DNA of 64,000 nucleotides from Neurospora crassa OR74A (taxonomy: Eukaryota; Ascomycota; Sordariomycetes; Sordariales; Sordariaceae). The stretch lies in NCBI RefSeq assembly GCF_000182925.2, contig NC_026502.1:1984001-2048000 (forward strand), given 5' to 3'. Under the pieces are notes generated by a model that worked only from the letters and a program-made list of their open reading frames with translations, did no database searches and was not told the origin of the DNA. The stretch's first letter is position 1. Every line of letters starts with the position of its first letter. The translations under genes and the position numbers were made by a program. Below, one piece after another: positions 31,817 to 43,353 of this stretch.

Positions 31817-33438
31817 ATGAAGCCACACGGGACAATGGAGTTGTATGCAACCGGAGCCAACCACTCGTTGCAGCTGCATTTTGCAAAACAAGAAGAAATA
31901 TACCAAGGTGACGCTGATGACCTTTGGAAATTCACTTGCGTGTTTCGCCACAGAGACATTCATACCATTCGAAGCTTTGATTCGCATACTATTGGTAAGT
32001 AATTTGGTATCAGTCAGTGATTCACAACTTGAAATGACTGGAAATATGCTACTGTCAAACGGCACGGACATACGAGTTTTCTTCATCTCTAGAACCGCAA
32101 TGAGACATGTGTTGTCTGAAATAATACGCGTTCGACCACATGTATTGTTTTACATCGCTGACCAGGAATCTATGAATTCTAATAGTTTACCAAAAGAGGA
32201 ACAACAGATTCATCGCAAAAGCAGGCCGCGCCCCACGAGGCCACAACGCCCTACGCTTCGTGGATGAGAACATCTACAGAACCTTCGCCGAGGCAAACAA
32301 CGGACATGTAGCAGGTACATACATTTGATGATTCCCTCTCCTACCCAGAGTCCCCCGTTGCTCTTTGTACCCTAACATCCCCTGATCACCACCGATATAT
32401 TGCCCATTTCCATTGACTACTGACTGACCCAACCACAAACGACAAAACAGTTTACAATTCCGAAACAGCCACGATCACCGAATACGCCACCATCAGAGAC
32501 CTCCTCCGAGACCTAGGGTTCCATTACAAACCGAAGCACGTGTCGTGGGAAGATGAGCTGGTAAAAGAAGAGAGACCAAAAGACTGCAGGCCTTCGCGAA
32601 AGGAACAATTCGCCTGTGGCTATGAGCACTATCATGCTTATCACGAAGTGATTCCTCGACCAACCCTGGTCCTCGAGGTTTCTTACACCGGGTTTCCCGA
32701 CATCGTCCAGCTACTTGCTCACTCGACCGGATTCGCGGCCCTCTCTTCGACAGGGGAGGTGTACACGTGGGGTGATGAGCGGTTTGTTGGGTGCTTGGGG
32801 AGGGAGGTTAGCGATGAGTGGTATGTTTTCTTTCCTTGTGTCCTCTTCCCCCCTTCCGCCTCATGCATTCCCTACTACCTCACTCGAAACTAACAAAACA
32901 AACCCCAAAACCATACAGCCCAGCTCAGTACCCCTCCCCCGTCCCCCTTCTCTCCCAACTTCCCACCGGCCCCGTTCGGCACCTCTCCATCAGCCCTACC
33001 TCCTCTTTGCTCGCCTGCCTGACAGCCGGCAACGACCTCTACATCTGGGGGGATCCCAGACAGCTACCCCCTTCTCTTCGAACACTTTTCTTCGACCAAC
33101 GGCGAGCCGCCGAAGGCGATTGGCACGATTACAACGATAGTCCGGTCCCTGTGGTAATCACCGACACGGACGGGAACGAGGTGGATGGTATCGTGGACGT
33201 GGCTGTGGGCACCGAACACATAATAGCGCTGACGGACCAAGGGGAGGTGTATGTGATTGGGCAAAATTGGTGTGGTCAGTTGGGACTGGGAGAGGAGATT
33301 AAATGGGTGACCAAGTGGGAGAAAGTACCTTTGTCGCTGGACGATGGAGGTGGCGGGACTAAAAAGGAGATCAAGGCGGTCGCGGCAGGCCCTTGGGCGA
33401 GTTTCTTGATTGTTGGTGAGCAGGAGAAGCGCATGTGA
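31817..33438 (+). CDS. RCC1-repeat (beta-propeller) protein
   Basis: Exons 31817-31994, 32186-32314, 32451-32820 and 32919-33438 join in phase to 398 aa. RCC1-type blades are visible: ELYATGANHSLQL at the N-terminus, TGFAALSSTGEVYTWGDERF in the middle, LTAGNDLYIWGDPRQLP, and HIIALTDQGEVYVIGQNWCG near the end. The length suits a single propeller without extra domains. Such fungal proteins are distant relatives of RCC1 (the Ran exchange factor) and ATS1, but exchange activity cannot be inferred. The first intron (31995-32185) was chosen because it restores phase to VYQKRNNRFIAKAGR; the short alternative splice near 32013 is not plausible. The gene is convergent with the proteasome gene. Confidence 0.85.
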
Positions 33439-33772
33439 AGTCTGTTGATGAGTTTTGTCATGGGTACCAAAGCGTGGCGTTGTGCAATTACTGGTTGGCT
33501 TAGTTGCTTTGCTGAAAGAGCGAAACATCGATTCTTGCATAATGATACCACTTTTGACATTACACACAACACCTTTGCCTGCTCTTACCAAACACTAGTT
33601 GGGACGCGAGGTTTTACTCACCAATGGTCCAGATCTGCCTAGGTAGTCATGAAAGGGCTCTCTATTCCCGGGTCTCCTTTCTATTGCACAAGGAACTTGC
33701 TGTAATGGTCATTCATTAAGATACGCTCATGTGCCTATTTACCTGCCTGCTTCTACTTCCTGCTTTGCAACA
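33439..33772. other. intergenic region between convergent genes
   Basis: 3' flanks of the RCC1-like and proteasome genes. Contains CCTAGGTAG at 33638-33646. No gene. Confidence 0.6.
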
Positions 33773-35006
33773 TCATAGGTTCGTCAGGTAATCCTCGATC
33801 TCCTGAGGAGAGAGTTTCCTGAAGCGGGGGCCCTTTGCTCCCTCGACACCCTCGACGCCAAGGAGGTGGTCCGCCGGTGGTCCGACGATGCCTGTGCAAA
33901 CATGTTAGCCACATCCTGTGTCGGTAAGACAAGTGCATCCGTATCCATCGCATAACATACCAATTTCAATGGTGTCACCGTTCATCTCTCCCTCAATCGT
34001 CTCCTTCAGCGTCAACAGCGCAATGTGCACCGCATCCTCGAGCTCCAAGCCCTCGGTATACCTCTTCTCCAAAAAGGTCTTGGCCGTCGTGGCGTTCTTG
34101 CCAATGGCCGTCGCCTTCCAAGGGAAATAACTGCCCGAGGGGTCGACCTGGTACAGCATGGGGCCGCCCTTCAGGATGCCGCCCGTCTTGCCCGTCGCCT
34201 TCTTCTTGGTCTCGCCATCGTCAGCCACCATCTCGTCCTTGCTCTTTTGCTCCTCCAGCTCGTCCTCGGGCAAAATACCCTCGTCCCAGCCGGCGATCAG
34301 CAGCGAGACACCATAGGGGCGGACACCTCCGGACTGCGTGGCCTCTTGCATGACGCGCGCAACGTCTTGCACCAATATCCGCGTCGGCGGGTACTCGTTG
34401 TAGATGCGCTTGTAACCCGTGTGCGAAACCTTGCGCGCGCGGTCGACAAGCACGCGGTAGTCGGGGCCCATGCCGCTGTAGACCATGCCAATGTTGGGCG
34501 TGATGAGGCTGATCTTGGAGAGGGAGGAGGGGTCGGCGAGGGGTGAGGAGGACTTCTTTTCGGTGGCGAGGACGATACCGTTGGTGGCTGTGGTGAGTAG
34601 TTAGTATTGAAAACTGATAAGCGAGCGCGGAAGAGTATAGGGTGTAGTAGTCGATGGAGGTGACGAGTGCTGGAGGTGACCATGGTGGTGATGGTGTATG
34701 TGGTGGGGGAGGGGGAGCTTACCCTTGATGCCGAGAGCTGTTACACCCTGGTTGACAGCATTAAGGGCATATTCTAAGAAACAGTCAGCATGATAAGGTC
34801 GGGATCGTATTGGCGCAAGGATGTGAGGTCGCTAGTTGGAAGATGAAGTTGGGTTGGGTCGAGGCGACTGACCGATCTGGACCAGCTTGCCGCTGCGCAA
34901 GTGTTAGCAGCTATCACCATCACCACCACTACATCAAAGCGACTATGACGACGGGAGCTTACCTGGGCGAGAACGTAGTAAGGGAGAAGGAGTATCTGTC
35001 CGCCAT
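33773..35006 (-). CDS. pre8: 20S proteasome subunit alpha-2 (PRE8/PSMA2 type)
   Basis: Exons 34963-35006, 34873-34892, 34723-34773, 33961-34587 and 33773-33891 join in phase to 286 aa. It starts [20 protein letters not shown], the alpha-subunit signature that gates the 20S pore. It continues [34 protein letters not shown]-like [20 protein letters not shown] and the [15 protein letters not shown] helix identify alpha-2. Yeast alpha-2 is about 250 aa; the extra length is mainly a charged, lysine/glutamate-rich insertion of about 35 residues at roughly 143-181, between GWDEG and the conserved LYQVDP strand. A 20-base exon is present. It acts in the outer ring of the 20S core in cytosol and nucleus. 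Divergent from the RING-CH gene. Confidence 0.94.
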
Positions 35007-35939
35007 TTTGTTCCTTTATTCCCAAATCTTTCTGCTGGTGGTTTTGCGGGTGGGTTTGCGACGGGCTTTGGCTCTTTGAAATGCAGTGTTTAATGTTTGG
35101 TTGTCGACGGAGGAGTGGCAGACCTGACTAGGTAGGCAGGCAGGCAGGCAGGTAGAGAGCTGTTGTCGTTTGGCTGCAAGCTTGAGGCGGGTTCCAGAGT
35201 TCCCACCACAGGCTGTCACTGTTCAAGGCCCAGGCACGGGGAAGTTGCGCGTCGAACTGGAGCTGGAACCACTGCCAGCAACTGGACTCAACTTGAAAGA
35301 GCTCGGACCACTTGAGCTTCAAGGCAGGCACTTCCCGTCGCTGTTGTGCTGCTGTTGCTGGTAGACGCGGCAGGCAACGGCAAGTAGGAGCTACTTGTAT
35401 TGTAGCTCTGCAACCCCACACATGGTCGCTGGTGACGGTACTTACCCTAGTCCGAAAGGGGAAAGGTCAGAAGCCCCCAGTGTTTCTTTTGCTCTTAACA
35501 TTTTGCAACCCCATCAGATATTTTTCACATTTTCCTCTTCGACTTTTCTGTTTGAGAAACACCCTGGCGACATGCGTTTTGAACTGTCGCACTCTGTGCC
35601 ACGAAGGTGGAAGCTATCACAGATGTGACAGAAGCCGGTTGAGGTATGTTACGAAATGATGATGCCCACTCTTTCTTCGGCGGGCAGTGCTGTCCCGACG
35701 CTTGAGCTGGGCACGCTGGGGTTAAGAGCGAGTGGTTAAGTTCAATTGGCAAGGCAATTTGACCACATTGCTGCTTCCACCTTTTCCGAGATGTTCTCTG
35801 GACTTCTCGCTATTTAACAATCCGGATCCCCCGTCACCCCGTCACCCCGTCACCCCGTACACCTCTACCATATCATCATCCTCTTTTTGAATTTTGCAGC
35901 ACTGTTCTTGGAAGTATCATCAGCCTTGCAGGGCAAAAC
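35007..35939. promoter_or_regulatory. divergent promoter region proteasome alpha-2 / RING-CH E3
   Basis: Contains a GGCA tetranucleotide run (about 35132-35151) beside a CTAGGTAGG motif, and a CCCCGTCA tandem repeat near its right end. No gene recognised. Confidence 0.5.
35829..35859 (+). repeat. tandem CCCCGTCA repeat
   Basis: Three and a half direct copies of an 8 bp unit, about 80-110 bp upstream of the RING-CH start codon. It could be a regulatory cluster or a simple microsatellite. Confidence 0.8.
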
Positions 35940-36971
35940 ATGGACTTTGGACCGTCAAATTGGTCATGGCCTTCGGGCACAGACCCCAACGGCCATCCAA
36001 ACGGCAGCGCGCAAGCATCATCAACCCACGAGACACCGCACAGCTCATCATCAGGTTCATCAGCATCAAAGCCGAGCTCTCAGCAGCAGCCAAAACAGCG
36101 AGCGTACAAACCCCGCACTTGCCGCATCTGCTTGGAAGTAGTCCAGCCCACCACCGAGATTGACGAGTCATTTGCGGCTCGCTTCACCTCGAGAGCACGC
36201 GTTCGATACTATTCAGAGGATCCGGAGCTGGGCCGGTTGATCAGCCCTTGCAGATGCAAAGGTAGCCAAAAATACGTCCACGAGGGTTGCCTTCAGCAAT
36301 GGAGGCAAGCGTCGCCTTTGTCTGACCGGAACTTTTGGCAGTGTCCTACCTGCAGATTCGAGTACCGGCTGGAGAGACTGAGATGGGGCCGCTGGTTGAC
36401 GAGTACGACGGGAAGCGTGGTGCTCACCGGGGTGGTGTTCTTCTTGGCCGTGTTTGTGTTGGGCTTTGTTGCCGACCCCATCATCAACCTTTGGGTCGAC
36501 CCTTGGGGAAGCGTGGTGGAGACGATTCACGATGTCATCTCAGATGTCGAGGCTATGCGCCCGATTGACGATGAACCGACGACTTGGTCTTTCCATTTTC
36601 TCAAGGGATTTCTCTCACTTGGCTTGCTTGGGTTCTTGAAGACTTTTATTGCCATGTCGCCGTGGCAGTGGTTCAACATTCGTAGTACAGTAGGTGGACG
36701 TCGCAGGGGCAGAGACAGAGTTGAGTCGGTCAATTGGATGCTTGTGATGATTGGCGTTCTCACATTTCTTGTGGTAAGTTTATATACCCCTTTCAAGATA
36801 ACATACTAGACAGTTTCCTAACAAAAGGAGCAGGCAGCATGGAAGTTCGTCCGTCACTTCAGCGCAAGAGTCCTTGAAAAGGCCCGCGACAGAGTTGTTG
36901 ACATTGAAGAGGATGAAAATGCCGATGACGAAGACGACGCAGTGGACGACGAGACGAGGAAAGATAAGTAA
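35940..36971 (+). CDS. RING-CH (MARCH-type) membrane E3 ubiquitin ligase
   Basis: Two exons, 35940-36773 and 36834-36971, give 323 aa. After a Ser/Gln-rich N-terminus, a RING-CH domain is complete in C4HC3 order: C61, C64, C104, C106, H114, C117, C135 and C138 (CRICLEVV; SPCRCKGSQKYVHEGC; CPTCRFEY), with the Trp typical of the class (QQWRQ). Hydrophobic segments follow near 150-178, 215-233 and 262-279, so it is a multi-pass membrane protein. The C-terminus is acidic (DIEEDENADDEDDAVDDE). It likely ubiquitinates membrane or ER-associated substrates. It is much shorter than Doa10/SSM4 and closer to the small fungal RING-CH proteins. The compartment is not shown by sequence. Confidence 0.88.
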
Positions 36972-38577
36972 ACGAGTATTCAATCCGAGCTGCTGTTGTT
37001 TATCCCACGTTCCTTCGCCCACAACGCCACGTCCGCTGTCGCCATAGCCTACCCCCAAAACCGCTTGCACACTCTTAAGTTGTCACTGGCTCCTGCTTCC
37101 ATGTCGTGGCAACTAGTCTGTGTGCAAAGATCGAGCTTCATTGTCGCCCTGAGAAGAAGGCGTCTTGTCTCCTTCTCGTTTGGGACTGGCATGGAGCGCC
37201 AATCCGAGCCTTTTTGGACTGGGTTCTTTGGAGCCTTTTCCATCTTTCGCTACTCCTCACGCCTTCGGGTGGATATCCACTTGCTTTCGGGCAGACATGT
37301 CTTTGGGCGCATGCTTTCGAGTGTGCACTATGCCGTCGGACGGATGGGAGAAGGGAGTTTGCTGTCTTTCGAGATTGGAACATGCCATTGAGATACCTGG
37401 GGGTTTGTCTAAAGATGATGACTGGATGAGGTCCTATTACTTGATGAAGCAACTAAAAATCAAGCACGCGTTGCTTTAGCAAGTAGCGTTGGTTACAATG
37501 AAACAAGGTACTTTATATAAGATATCCAGATACCCCCTGCGTAATGTGAAGTCATCAGCTTCCAGACGGGACCAAGAGGTAGGTGACGATGCAGTTCAAT
37601 TCCAACTTGGCGGGAGTGAGCACCTTGTTGGACCGAGGGCTGCCCTGTGCCAGAGTGGGGCTCAAGGACCCTTATCGATGCATCTAACGCCTCCAACGTC
37701 TACTTGTATTACAGTGATGACACCTGGCAACGGTCTTCTTCAGGCCGCTCGTAATTTAGAGGGTGTTCCTGCGTTGTTTCAACCTGCCCAAACTGAAATA
37801 TCCAACAAGAAGCAGCGAGTCGAGTCAGGTCCAGATCTTGGATCTCGAAAGGGGGCTTTCCAATAAATATCCACCTCCACCCGTCGAGCCTATTGTCTCC
37901 CATCTTGTGCAGCGTCGAGCCCAGGGGAATACGTACGAATTGTGTTCGGGGCACAAAGCTGCCAGCCAATTTGACCAAATGTCCATGTCTAAATCCTGAC
38001 GACAATACGTGCTATTAAAAAGCCGCGACCAACCGAACGAACGCTATCACGCCGACCTGGTTCACTTTTGTCCGTTTTAGCGTGTTGGTTCGTTGTAAGA
38101 CAAAAAAAAAAGAGTCAGGTACCAGCCACGATACGATCCGATCTAGATTGATACTCCTTGACATACCCGCCTTGGTCAACAGTATCTACAATTGTTCCTC
38201 AAACAAGTCCGGCCGACGACAACTAAACCTCGACTGATAGTGTGAGGCTTGTTGAGCCAAAAGTCCTGTTTGGGCGATTTGTCCTAATCAAGCTGGTTAG
38301 ACCGTCGCGAACAGGCGCGCGCGCATCACCAACGGCCGAACCCCTAGTTTGACCTTTTCGGCGTCGATCTTTTTTTCCCCCTACTCCTCTTTCTGCGGAC
38401 GGAAGCTTCCACCTGGTCGCCTCTTCCCACCGCCCGCCAAACCGCTCTATTCCGTTTCCCTCTGTCCCTGCGAGGGTGGAATCTTCTGCCGAAGCTGACG
38501 ACGCCGCGCCGCGCGTACTACGACACCATAGTTTCAGGGTCTGGACTCGTCTGTTCCTCGTCGCAAACCTGCCCGCG
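36972..38577. other. intergenic region, no recognised gene
   Basis: About 1.6 kb. Open frames of 100-130 aa on both strands have no family features. The part after 38200 is probably promoter and 5' UTR of the GT34 gene. Confidence 0.5.
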
Positions 38578-39722
38578 ATGCATTTCGCATACCCTCCACG
38601 AAAATCTTCGAACCCGCCGCCTTTTCGGCCTCGGACGTCCGCTCTTCCAACAATACGAGGCAAGCGTTTGAAAACCATCGTCCTTATCGGCCTGGCATTC
38701 CTGACGCTACTCTGGCTATTCCAACGAGGCGGCCGTAGTCGACATGCGCCACCGGCGTACCACAAGCCGTCGGGCAACCCGCCGGTGGTGATAGTCACGG
38801 TGTTCAATGAGGGCAAATATGGAAAGGGGTATTTAGATATGGTCAAGGAAAACAGGTTAAAATATGCCGAGAAGCACGGTATGTGTTCGATTTCCGCCCA
38901 ATTTGCGCCAAGGGGAGCGACATGCAAAGACAGATGCATGCTCCCGCTGTCTCTATCCTGACTTCAGCTTACTTACCATCATCACCACCCGATCCAGGCT
39001 ACGGCACCTTCTTCGTCAAATCCTCCGACTACGACCTCCGCGGCGCACCCGTCTCGTGGGCCACCCTCCCCGCCGTCCGACATGCCATGACTGAGTTCCC
39101 CGATGCGTCATACATCTGGTATCTCGATCAGAACGCCTTCATCATGAACCCGCAGCTGAAGATCGAGGAGCACGTCATGAAGCCATCGAGGCTGGAGGAG
39201 CTGATGATCAAGGACCACCCCGTCGTGCCGCCCGACAGCATCATCAAGACGTTCAGCCACCTCAAGGGACACGATGTTGATTTCGTATTGACGCAGGACA
39301 AGGATGGCCTGTCTTCGAGCAGCTTCGTGGTGAAGAATGGCGAGTGGGCCAAGTTTTTCCTCGAGACTTGGTTTGATCCCATCTACAGGACTTATAACTT
39401 TCAGAAGGCGGAGCAGCATGCCTTGGTAAGTTGGGTCGAGCTCTCGCGAAAGCGTTGCTGATCAGGGGGGTGAAAACGGACAATATGCTAACACGTGAGA
39501 CAACAGGAACACATTGTCCAGTGGCATCCCACCATCCTCGCCAAGCTCGCTCTTGTGCCCCAGCGCATCTTGAACTCATACAGTAAGGAGAAGGGTGGGC
39601 AGGAGTACAAGGAGGGAGACCTTGCGGTGCGCCTCTATGCTTGCGGTGAAGCTGGCGAGGATACTTGTGAGACCGAGTCGCAAAGGTTCGCTCAGTGGAA
39701 GGCCGCGTATCAGGACTCATGA
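38578..39722 (+). CDS. GT34 alpha-mannosyltransferase (MNN10/MNN11, GMA12 family)
   Basis: Exons 38578-38878, 38998-39425 and 39507-39722 join in phase to 314 aa. It is a type II Golgi protein: a short basic cytosolic tail, a membrane anchor at 32-48 (KTIVLIGLAFLTLLWLF), then the lumenal catalytic domain beginning PPVVIVTVFNEGKYGKGY. GT34 landmarks include ENRLKYAEKHGY, PAVRHAMTEFPDASYIWYLD and DKDGLSSSSFVVKNGEWAKFF. The nucleotide-sugar motif reads D144-Q145-N146 rather than DxD. In yeast, MNN10 and MNN11 extend the alpha-1,6-mannan backbone in the M-Pol II complex; this protein is nearer MNN11 by my reading. The terminal HIVQWHPTILAKLALVPQRI segment is a family feature. Confidence 0.85.
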
Positions 39723-41377
39723 GAAGGCAGGCAGAGGTCAATGGATGGATGGAGGATAGCAAGCGATAAGAAGGCACATTCAACTTCTTGGATACCATGA
39801 ACATGCACGTACCGAACCGAACCGAACCGAACAGCCAACCTCGTTGAACGACGATTTCGAGAAGCTGAAAATAACGAATTGTGAACCTTACTGGACATTC
39901 TATGGACAAGGACGGGCGCGTACTGCCGACTGTCCTCTCGGAATACGGTCGGCTGCCACTTTGCAGGAACGGCGTTCGAAAGGGGAGGGGAATTTGCTTA
40001 ATGATTTACCAGCACCAGCATTACAACCACCACCTACAGCACACAAAATAACCCGACAACGTACACGGGCTCAGGAGGGAAGGTATGGAACACAAAGAGC
40101 ATTTCTTACTTGGAGAAGGGGATGAGGAGCTCCTTCATCATAGCAAGCACATGCCAATTGGAACAGGATGGGTCGGGGGCGTTTGAGGAGACAATGTTTC
40201 TGCTATTTGCTCACCGGGAGATTTGCACAACATATAATGAGTAACCTCTCCTCCTAAGCAAGGTGGACGAGGATGAGGAGGCAGATAGAGGCAAGCGACC
40301 CATGGTGTGGAAGGGAAACCTACGGAACGAAGATGGATATAAAGACGAGGAGAACGAATTAAACGTAATACTAGATTTAGGAGTAGGGACGTGGGGGTTT
40401 GAAAGCCTGGAGGGGGAGGCAAATGAAACGGCAGTTATGTTTGGACGAGTACTTACTGCTACGTACACTATAGGTTGGTAGCACGAAGAAATGGTGATTT
40501 GACGTGGTTGTTTGGTTCATTAAGTATTTTATATACTAAGGATGAGCTTTTACTACCTGCTACCGAGGAGAGCCATCAAGGTGCTACGTCAGAAGGCCAT
40601 TGTTGGGGTGGTGTGGTGGTGAGTCCTTCGTGCATGTGATTGTGTGATTTGATCGATATTTCGACTTCCATGTGTTCGGATAACGAAACGGCAAGGGAAT
40701 GGTGGGGAAAGAAGTACATACCTCAATTGGATGTCTCGAGCCACTGAATCCCTAAATGGCGAGTAGCCCAACCCTCTTGGCTTCTATTGTAGTTTCCTTC
40801 TTCGAGTTTCCCTCGGCAGCAGAACATCTGGATGGATGGATGGCTGGCACTGCTAGACTAGTGACGGCGGCTTCCCCGGAAGTCCTGCTACTACAAAACC
40901 TGGAACCGAACGGGGTCCGCGGACGGGGTGGCAGTAAACGAGTGAGCGGGAAAACATCATCATTCAACACGAGGCTGTCCGCTGTTTAAATGGTTGCAAT
41001 CGCCACGCTGGGCTGCCACCCGACGCGCCGACGCCGAGCTTCCTTTCTCAGGCAATTCAGGTCCCTCGGTTGACTGCGGTTACATAACCACTTCCCCCGC
41101 AAGGCGCTAAATGAACTGCCAGGCTCTTGATGCAAGCACTAAACAGCTCACACGCGTCCACTAGACTTTGAGGCCGGGGGTGGGTAAGCCAGGCACTTCC
41201 CGTCATGAATAAGTGATATATCCCGGGCGGGTTCCCACCCCACTTGGTTCTCTTCTTTCCCGAACGTCTTCCTTCTTTCAAGGGCCTCTCGGGTCACTGC
41301 ATCACCATTACAACAACATCGATACCCTCTTTTCTACCTGTCCAAGTTAGCAATCTCTTGTTTTTCAAACACAAAAG
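39723..41377. other. intergenic region, no recognised gene
   Basis: Contains a (CCGAA)4 microsatellite at about 39812-39832. Otherwise no gene signature. The final 300 bases are likely promoter and 5' UTR of the S1P lyase gene. Confidence 0.5.
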
Positions 41378-43353
41378 ATGCCGGGCACTTCACGCATGCC
41401 TGTCAGCCTCCGGCAGAGCATTGACAGCGTCAAGAGGTCGAGACCGAGGAATCCGATGCAGGTGTTGAACCTCAATGTGGACTTGTGAGTCTCGTATTCC
41501 TTTCTACCATGTGCTCATAACACTCTGTATGGGTAATACGACGGCCGTCATCTTTTGGATTTCCCATGCAGCGAAGGCGGTGCGGTTTGTAACCTCGGCC
41601 AGATCGCAAATCACATGTGGATGTCTTGCAGGGAGTCGCATACTCATCGACTTACACGGGAACCAAACCACGCCATCATATACATTTTTGTCTACACACA
41701 CTCGACTAACAACAGTAATGTGACCACAGAATCCGCAACATCGTCTTCTTCCTCTTCCTTCTCCGCTGGACCCGCCGCGCTCTGTGGAAGCTCAAAGGCC
41801 GCGGTCTCTTCGGCACCCTGTTTGAGCTCTTCACTGACGCTCGCCGCATTCTCTATGGTTACTTCCTCCGCCTGCCCGGTGTGCGCACCAAAGTGCGTGC
41901 CCAAATCGACGATGCCCTCACCAAGATGCAAGCCAAGATGATTCCCGCTGGGCAAACCCGCTACCTGTCACTACCCAAGGAGGGCTGGACCGAGGAGGCC
42001 GTCCGCAAGGAGCTCGAAGCGCTCGCCACCATGGATCATACGCGCTGGGAGGACGGCTACGTCTCGGGCGCCGTCTATTCGGGCGAGGACGAGCTTCTCA
42101 AGCTGCAGACGGAGGCCTACGGCAAGTTTACCGTCGCCAACCCGATCCACCCGGACGTCTTTCCTGGCGTGCGCAAGATGGAAGCCGAAGTCGTCGCCAT
42201 GGTGCTCTCCCTCTTCAACGCTCCCCCCGGAGCCGCCGGCGTCTCCACCTCGGGCGGTACCGAGTCCATCCTCATGGCCATCCTCTCGGCGCGCCAAAAG
42301 GCCTACCACGAGCGCGGCGTGACGGAGCCGGAGATGATCATCCCCGAAACCGCCCATACCGCCTTCCGCAAAGCAGCCGAATACTTCAACATCAAGCTCC
42401 ACCTCGTCGCCTGCCCTGCGCCCACCTACCAAGTCGACACCAAGCGCGTGGCCCGCCTGATTAACCGCAACACCATCATGCTAGTCGGCTCGGCCCCCAA
42501 CTTCCCGCACGGCATCATCGACGACATTTCCGCCCTCTCCAAACTTGCCCTCCGCAAGAAGATCCCGCTCCACGTCGACTGCTGCCTAGGTTCCTTCCTC
42601 GTTCCCTTCCTCGACAAAGCCGGCTTCGACTCGCAACCGTTCGACTTCCGTCTGAAAGGCGTCACCTCCATCTCCTGCGACACGCACAAATACGGGTTTG
42701 CCCCCAAGGGCAACTCCACTGTTCTCTACCGCACCGCCGAGTTACGGAGTTACCAGTACTTTGTCGACCCTTCCTGGTCCGGAGGCGTCTACGCCTCCCC
42801 GGGTATCGCCGGCTCCCGCCCCGGCGCTCTCATCGCCGCCTGCTGGGCTTCGCTCATGTCTGTCGGAGAAGAAGGCTATCTGAAATCCTGCACGCAAATC
42901 GTGGGCGCCACCAAGAAACTCGCCGAACATATTCGCTCCCACCCCACCTTGCAGCAAGAACTCGAAATCCTCGGTAACCCCCTCGTGTCCGTCTTGGCCT
43001 TCCAAGCCCGGGGGGACCTCAACATCTACGACATTGCCGACGGCATGTCCTCGCGCGGCTGGCACTTGAACGCGCTACAGAACCCGCCCGCTATTCACGT
43101 CGCAGTGACGGCGCCGGTGGCCAAGAATTGGGAAAGGTTGGCGCAGGATTTGGAAGGTGTGGTGGAAGAGGAACGCGAAAAAGAGCGGGTGCGACAGGTG
43201 GAGGCGCTCAAGATGGGTATCTCAGGAAAGACGGGCAAGCAAAAGGCTGCTGGGGATACGGCGGCGTTGTATGGCGTTGCGGGCAGTTTGCCGAACAAGA
43301 GCGTGGTGGTGGATCTGGCGAGGGGGTTTTTGGATTTGTTGTACAAGGCTTAG
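41378..43353 (+). CDS. dpl1: sphingosine-1-phosphate lyase (DPL1 type)
   Basis: Two exons, 41378-41484 and 41730-43353, splice in phase to 576 aa, close to yeast Dpl1. The N-terminal part has a membrane segment (IRNIVFFLFLLRW, from residue 37) that anchors it in the ER with the PLP-enzyme domain in the cytosol. The catalytic domain begins near 90. STSGGTES contacts the cofactor phosphate, HVDCCLGSFLVPF carries the Asp that pairs with the pyridine ring, and K356 in SCDTHKYGFAPKG is the Schiff-base lysine. It cleaves phosphorylated long-chain bases to phosphoethanolamine and a fatty aldehyde, the only exit from sphingolipid metabolism. The long plus-strand frame from 41881 begins with GTG and is only the second exon. 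The 245-base intron is long for this window, so an extra exon cannot be excluded. Confidence 0.94.

Noticed and set aside
31995-32013. 19-base intron in the RCC1-like gene, or a frameshift there
   Set aside because: Too short for a spliceosomal intron. A 191-base GT-AG intron ending at 32185 restores the frame and a family-like sequence, so neither is needed.
38223-38939. 238 aa minus-strand open frame
   Set aside because: It is antisense to the first exon of the GT34 gene, whose splicing and family match are clear; the frame is Arg/Gly-rich shadow sequence.
41881-43353. S1P lyase starting at 41881
   Set aside because: That codon is GTG inside an exon. The conserved membrane segment and an in-phase first exon lie upstream.
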